50,978 nt of DNA from positions 1-50,978 of the forward strand of contig SSFI01000011.1 of the NCBI GenBank assembly GCA_008015325.1, given 5' to 3'. Made by a program: the position numbers and the translations under genes. Within the stretch, counting starts at the first letter, position 1. Each line of letters begins with the position of its first letter. The DNA is from Rheinheimera sp. Lineage in GTDB: Bacteria > Pseudomonadota > Gammaproteobacteria > Enterobacterales > Alteromonadaceae. The notes below the pieces were generated by a model. It ran no database searches, was not told the DNA's origin, and saw only the letters and a program-made list of their open reading frames with translations. Positions 45,262 to 50,978 of the stretch are shown in pieces.

Positions 45262-46608
45262 ATGAGTCAAGACATGCCGACTATTCAGCAAGAAATCGAT
45301 GAAGTAAAAGCCGCCGTCAGCCAGGTGCTGGCGCACGCCAGTCAGTTGGGTGCCAGTAGCGCCGAAGCGTCGATGAACCGCACGCGCGGCCTGAGTGTTG
45401 AAACCCGTCACGGTGAAGTGGAAACCATGGAGTTTAATCAGGACGGCGGTCTTGGTATCAGTGTGTTTGTCGGCCAGCGCAAAGGTTCGGCCTCAACGGC
45501 GGATTTAAGCCCGGCCGCACTCAAACGTACTGTCGAAGCGGCCATCGATATCGCCCGTTATACCTCAGCAGACCCTTGTGCCGGCCTCGCTGAAGCCAGT
45601 TGGCTGGAATTCAGCCCGCCGGATTTAGATTTATATCATCCGGCGGACGTTAGTACCGAGCAAGCCACGGCCTGGTGCGCCGCCGCCGAAGAAGCGGCAT
45701 TTGCCGTCGATAAACGCATCACCAATTCAGACGGCGCGTCGTTTTCATCGCATCAGGGTTTAAAAGTCTACGGTAACAGCCATGGCCAGCTGGTGGGCTA
45801 CCCAAGTAGCCGCCATAGCATGAGTTGCTCAGTGATTGGTGAAGACGGCGAAGATATGCAGCGCGACTACAGCTACACGGTCGGCCGGCGTTTACAGGAT
45901 TTAAAAGACGCAGCCGCTATTGGCCGGGAAGCCGCAGCAGAAACCGTACAGCGCTTAAACAGCCGCACATTACCGACGCAAAAAGTGCCGGTGATTTTCC
46001 GCGCCGATGTCGCCAGCAGCCTGTTTGGCCATCTGGTGTCGGCGATCAGCGGCGGCAGTATTTACCGCAAATCGAGTTTTTTACTGGATAAACTCGGCCA
46101 GCAGGTGATGGCGTCACAGCTGAATATTCTGGAGCGGCCCCATGTACTGCAGGGCCTGGCTTCGAGCCCGTTTGACGGTGAAGGTGTAAAAACCACTGAC
46201 CGGCAAATCATTACCGACGGTGTGTTACACAGCTGGATCACCTCCAGCTATTCCGCGCGTAAACTCGGTATGGCGAGCACCGGCCACGCCGGTGGTATTC
46301 ATAACTGGTATGTGCAACATGGTGATGCCGATTTAGCCCAGCTGCTGCGCGATATGGGCACAGGCTTGTTAGTGACTGAACTAATGGGGCAAGGCGTCAA
46401 CGGCGTGACCGGCGATTATTCACGCGGCGCTGCGGGATTCTGGGTCGAAAACGGCCAAATCCAGTTCCCGGTCAGTGAAGTGACGATCGCTGGTAATCTG
46501 CAGCAGATGTTTATGGATATCGCCGCTATCGGCAACGACGTCGACCGCCGCGGTGGGGTGTTAACCGGCTCCGTACTACTGAATCAAATGCAAATCGCCG
46601 GGCATTAA
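45262..46608 (+). CDS. pmbA: TldE/PmbA, partner of TldD
   Basis: 448 residues from the ATG at 45262 (E. coli PmbA is 450). It shares the TldD fold (RTRGLSVETRHGEVETMEF, then SDGASFSSHQG and a C-terminal GVTGDYSRGAAGFWVE block) but lacks the HExxxH zinc motif, as expected for the regulatory half of the TldD/TldE heterodimer. A longer reading from 45025 crosses the promoter region and overlaps darP. A terminator follows directly. Confidence 0.95.
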   Translation: MSQDMPTIQQEIDEVKAAVSQVLAHASQLGASSAEASMNRTRGLSVETRHGEVETMEFNQDGGLGISVFVGQRKGSASTADLSPAALKRTVEAAIDIARYTSADPCAGLAEASWLEFSPPDLDLYHPADVSTEQATAWCAAAEEAAFAVDKRITNSDGASFSSHQGLKVYGNSHGQLVGYPSSRHSMSCSVIGEDGEDMQRDYSYTVGRRLQDLKDAAAIGREAAAETVQRLNSRTLPTQKVPVIFRADVASSLFGHLVSAISGGSIYRKSSFLLDKLGQQVMASQLNILERPHVLQGLASSPFDGEGVKTTDRQIITDGVLHSWITSSYSARKLGMASTGHAGGIHNWYVQHGDADLAQLLRDMGTGLLVTELMGQGVNGVTGDYSRGAAGFWVENGQIQFPVSEVTIAGNLQQMFMDIAAIGNDVDRRGGVLTGSVLLNQMQIAGH

Positions 46609-46625
46609 GCCTGTCGGTTCGTCTG

Positions 46626-46661
46626 AACAACGCCTGAGTGATGCACTCAGGCGTTGTTGTT
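46626..46661 (+). terminator. Intrinsic terminator after pmbA
   Basis: A 15 bp perfect stem (46626-46640 with 46644-46658), loop ATG, followed by GTTTATG. The tail is weak in T but the stem is exceptionally stable. Confidence 0.8.
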
Positions 46662-46724
46662 TATGACCAGGGATGGACGGTACGCCGCAAATGCAGGAGC
46701 AATTTGTGGCGATTTTCAGAGCTC

Positions 46725-48331
<1,607 letters not shown>

Positions 48332-48513
48332 AGTGCCGCTCCGGAAAAAATGGCGCGGATTATGGCTGACAGACCGTCAGCAGATGTTGATCTGGCGCAA
48401 GGAATGGTGCCTGCTTGTCATATAACTATTCGCGATAGACGCAGCTGATTATTTATATACTAATGGGTACATAAGTGGTAAACTCATCGGTGTACTTAAT
48501 TGGAGTGTCCCAG

Positions 48514-49149
48514 ATGTCAGAGACTTTACGTTTATTATCATGGCGTTATGCTGCTAAAAAAATGGATGCCACTCAGGTCGTCCCTGAAGAGAAGGTAGAA
48601 CGGATCCTCGAAGCGATTCGCCTCAGTGCCAGTTCCAGTGGTCTGCAGCCATATCAGGTGCTGGTGATCACCGACGCTGAGACCAAAGCTAAAATCCGTG
48701 CCCATGCCTGGGACCAGAGTCAGGTGACAGATGCTTCGCATTTACTGGTGTTCGCCGCGTGGGACCATTACAGCGCAGAGCGGATTAATTCGATGTTTGA
48801 CCTCGTCAACGAGCAACGCGGTTTTCGCAATGAAGGCTGGGAAGCCTACCGCCAGAAATTACTGAGTTTTTATCCAAACCGTAGCCCGGAAGAAAACTTC
48901 CAGCATGCCGCGCGTCAGGCGTATATCGGCCTTGGCAGTGCCTTAATTGCTGCTGCGGAAGAAGGCGTCGACAGCACACCAATGGAAGGTTTTGAACCGG
49001 AAGTGGTCGATGAGCTCCTGAATTTGAAAGCGCTGGGTCTGCGCTCGGTGTTGTTATTGCCGCTGGGCTACCGTGCGGCCGAAGGCGACTGGCTGGTTAA
49101 TTTACAAAAAGTGCGCCGTAGTACCGAAGATTTCGTGATCCGGCGTTAA
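48514..49149 (+). CDS. NAD(P)H-dependent nitroreductase (NfsB-like)
   Basis: 211 residues from the ATG at 48514; a start at 48475 lacks a ribosome site. Family features are the flavin-binding LRLSASSSGLQPYQVLVI near residue 33, the RQAYIGLGSALIAAAEEGVDSTPMEGF segment, and a C-terminal LLPLGYRAAEGDW. These FMN enzymes reduce nitroaromatics and quinones. The upstream region has several overlapping GTAC-type repeats (48460-48495) that could be an operator, but this is not convincing. A strong terminator follows. Confidence 0.9.
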   Translation: MSETLRLLSWRYAAKKMDATQVVPEEKVERILEAIRLSASSSGLQPYQVLVITDAETKAKIRAHAWDQSQVTDASHLLVFAAWDHYSAERINSMFDLVNEQRGFRNEGWEAYRQKLLSFYPNRSPEENFQHAARQAYIGLGSALIAAAEEGVDSTPMEGFEPEVVDELLNLKALGLRSVLLLPLGYRAAEGDWLVNLQKVRRSTEDFVIRR

Positions 49150-49160
49150 CTGTTCTGCCG

Positions 49161-49209
49161 CCAGCGGCCCGGAGTACCCCTCTTTCGGCTCCGGGCCGCT
49201 GGTTTTTTT
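49161..49209 (+). terminator. Intrinsic terminator after the nitroreductase gene
   Basis: A 14 bp perfect GC-rich stem (49161-49174 with 49189-49202) and seven T residues. Confidence 0.95.
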
Positions 49210-49290
49210 CCCTGCCTGCCGGCAGTGATAGCGCTATACAGCAGTTAAGGTTCTGTCTACACTGGTTTTTTGCGGTAGCGGGAGAGAGCC

Positions 49291-50472
49291 ATGAGCCAGC
49301 TGAATCTGAATCGCCCTGATGAGTTACAACGCGACTGTGTTGATGATTTCTTTGAAGATTTTCGTGACGCTTACGAACAATGTGAAGCCACTTTAATCGA
49401 ACTGGAACAGCATCCGCATCAGCCGGAATTATTGCATGGCATCTTCCGTGTGGTGCATACCATCAAAGGCAACCTCGGGTTTATCGGGCTGTTTTCGTTA
49501 ATCCCGCTGCTGCAAAGCCTGGAAGATGTGCTCGACGATATCCGCAAAGGCCATATGGCCTACGACAGCTCGCTCTGTGATGTGATCCAGCTGACCTTAG
49601 ACCGCACGCAACAATGGGTGGAAGCCAGCATCGCCGATGCGCCAAAGCCATTATCCCAGACCGAATTACAGCAAATTTGCCAGCGTCTGACCGGCCTCAC
49701 CAGTGCTGATGAACGTTCACGCGGTGTGCGTATTCGCCAGGTGCTGGGTTTATTGGACCCGACGCATGTGCAGGCGCTGGCGATTAAAGATGAATTGCCT
49801 GATGTGGTCACCAGTACTGCCACCGCTGAACCGAAAGCGTCCTCGGCGGTCGACGCCTGCCGGCGGTTACTGCAGTACTACCGGATCCGGATGGATGCCG
49901 ATTTAGAATTTTTTATTCAATTATTACCCGCACTGGAACAGCGTCATCCCCGCTGGCAAGGCCGTTCAGCCCGGCAGTTGTTTTTAGCGCTGGAAATGAA
50001 CCGGCTGGCCGGCAATAAACTCGATCAAATTCAGCTGGCGGTCGCATTGATGTTGCACGATTTGGGCATGTCGTTTTTGCCACTACAAATGCTTGATGCG
50101 CAAGGCAGGGCCGATCCGGAACAACTTAGTGTCTGGCAACGTCATGTTGAAATGGGCGCGTCACTGGTCGCCAGCTCACCGCGCTGGCAGGATGCCGCCG
50201 CAATGATCTGGCAACATCACGAACAACAGGACGGCAGTGGTTTTCCGGATGGCCTGGAAGGTGAAGATATTAGTGAAGGCGCACGGCTGCTGCGGATCGT
50301 CGACGAGTTTGATTTGCTGACCAATCAGCATGAACAACAAGAAGCCAGCAACCGCCAGTTAATCACCGCGCTGGTCGAGATCAGCAAAGCCGCCGGCACT
50401 AAATTCGACCCGTTTTGGGTCGGGATGCTAAACGAAGCGGTGAAACTGCATAAACAGCATTTTCAGCGCTGA
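49291..50472 (+). CDS. HPt domain fused to a degenerate HD-GYP domain
   Basis: 393 residues, GGGAGAG before the ATG. Residues about 15-115 form a histidine phosphotransfer (CheA-type HPt) domain with the phospho-accepting His56 in VVHTIKGN. After a linker, residues about 195-380 look like an HD-GYP domain: H256-D257 (LMLHDLGM), His285, HHEQQDGSGFP at 309-319 and DEFD at 338-341. The canonical HDIGK lysine is Met and GYP is GFP, so c-di-GMP hydrolysis may be altered or lost. The pairing suggests phosphorelay control of a c-di-GMP-related output. No partner kinase gene is in the window. Confidence 0.82.
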   Translation: MSQLNLNRPDELQRDCVDDFFEDFRDAYEQCEATLIELEQHPHQPELLHGIFRVVHTIKGNLGFIGLFSLIPLLQSLEDVLDDIRKGHMAYDSSLCDVIQLTLDRTQQWVEASIADAPKPLSQTELQQICQRLTGLTSADERSRGVRIRQVLGLLDPTHVQALAIKDELPDVVTSTATAEPKASSAVDACRRLLQYYRIRMDADLEFFIQLLPALEQRHPRWQGRSARQLFLALEMNRLAGNKLDQIQLAVALMLHDLGMSFLPLQMLDAQGRADPEQLSVWQRHVEMGASLVASSPRWQDAAAMIWQHHEQQDGSGFPDGLEGEDISEGARLLRIVDEFDLLTNQHEQQEASNRQLITALVEISKAAGTKFDPFWVGMLNEAVKLHKQHFQR

Positions 50473-50481
50473 GCCGCCACT

Positions 50482-50978
50482 TTACAGGTTATTCAGCACA
50501 TAACTATACCGGTTAAAACTCTGCAAATTATCCGCTTGCTGAATAAACGGGTCGGCTTGCATAAATCTGCCGAGCACCGGGTTGTAAGTGCGTCCGCCCA
50601 TATGGATAACTTCAAAGTCGTTGACCATGTCATGGCCGGTGTAGTGAGCCGGACAAAGGCGAAGATTGATTATCTTCGCCCCGGCGAACACCCTGACCAC
50701 GGATGGTCAGGGTGGTGGCGCCAAGCGTTGCAGGGACTGCAAAAGCGCGGTGCCCGGTAGGTGGTGGCCTGACTGGAGTAGAGCAGGGCGTTGGGGCTGA
50801 CCTGATATTGTTTGCCCCAGGGGTCGTACAGCAGTTGCTGCACGGTATTGCCTTCAGGGTTGGTGATGGCGGTGGTGCTGCCTTGCTGGTCTTTGTGCAG
50901 GTAATACACCTGCGGGCCACCGGCGGTTCTGCGGGTGACGATAGCGTTGCCGACGGTGAATTTATGTTCAGTCACCCC
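50482..50978 (-). pseudogene. Rhs-repeat core remnant, interrupted and truncated
   Basis: Two frames together give an Rhs-associated core: YYLHKDQQGSTTAITNPEGN...LLYDPWGK in one (from the window edge to about 50754) and YTGHDMVNDFEVIHMGGRTYNPVLGRFMQADPFIQ in the other (from about 50644 down). Between them about 110 bases of unrelated palindromic sequence break the frame. The 3' end stops at SYVLNNL, where a normal core reads NNP and continues to a toxin tip, so the C-terminal toxin is absent. The gene continues outside the window. An intact Rhs toxin is not encoded here. Confidence 0.8.
50645..50753. repeat. ~110 bp palindromic (REP/MITE-like) insertion in rhs
   Basis: The insertion contains two perfect hairpins: GGCGAAGAT/ATCTTCGCC (50658-50666 with 50672-50680) and ACCCTGACCA/TGGTCAGGGT (50690-50699 with 50704-50713). 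Removing it restores the rhs reading TYRxYTGHD. Paired short palindromes in a small non-coding element recall REP doublets or miniature transposons. Confidence 0.6.

Noticed and set aside
48440-48513. HxlR/MarR-type operator before the nitroreductase
   Set aside because: Several short GTAC/ACTTA-like repeats occur, but no clean dyad of the expected length could be defined by eye.

Overview
The window is about 51 kb of a gammaproteobacterial chromosome. The gene order (rRNA operon, csrD/mshH, msh genes, mreBCD, maf, rng, yhdP, nitrilase, tldD), the CsrD/MSHA pairing and the overall protein style suggest an Alteromonadales-type organism close to Rheinheimera or Alishewanella. That genus-level placement is inference. 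The window opens inside a 5S rRNA gene and closes inside an Rhs remnant.

Layout. 1-150: end of an rRNA operon and its terminator. 150-570: spacer with a hairpin and ~105 bp tandem repeats. 574-6430: csrD (mshH), a convergent PLP-dependent deaminase-like gene, then the start of the MSHA type IV pilus locus (mshI, a pilN-like gene, mshJ, mshK and the first ~225 codons of the secretin gene mshL). About 6430-26850: a defective transposable (Mu/B3-like) prophage read right to left. It keeps head genes from the protease/scaffold onward and a full long-tail (siphovirus-type) module. It lacks repressor, transposase, lysis, terminase and portal genes. About 26850-29061: the 3' part of mshQ. Where an msh locus would normally run mshL to mshQ there is only phage DNA, so the pilin, ATPase and inner-membrane core genes are absent from this locus.

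29275-41718: core genes on the + strand. mreB, mreC, mreD, maf, rng, yhdP, a nitrilase and tldD follow each other with overlaps or very short spacers; pssA follows after a gap. 41746-44526: a PhzF-family gene, then an AT-rich patch with a PEP-CTERM exported protein, then a CigR-like gene. 44584-46608: divergent darP (yjgA) and pmbA (tldE), the partner of tldD. 46725-48331: a two-gene minus-strand operon of trhP (yegQ) and a YfhL-type ferredoxin. 48514-50472: a nitroreductase and an HPt/HD-GYP-like two-domain protein. 50482-50978: an Rhs core remnant interrupted by a palindromic repeat element.

Most notable observations: the MSHA locus has been gutted by a prophage and a later deletion whose junction appears to fuse a phage morphogenesis gene to mshQ; the prophage tail-assembly chaperone pair carries a canonical -1 slippery heptamer with no independent start for the second frame; the tape measure protein is very long (1969 residues); the fibre gene has 162 bp in-frame repeats; and a small palindrome-bearing element sits inside the rhs remnant. 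I found no CRISPR array, tRNA gene or complete insertion sequence.
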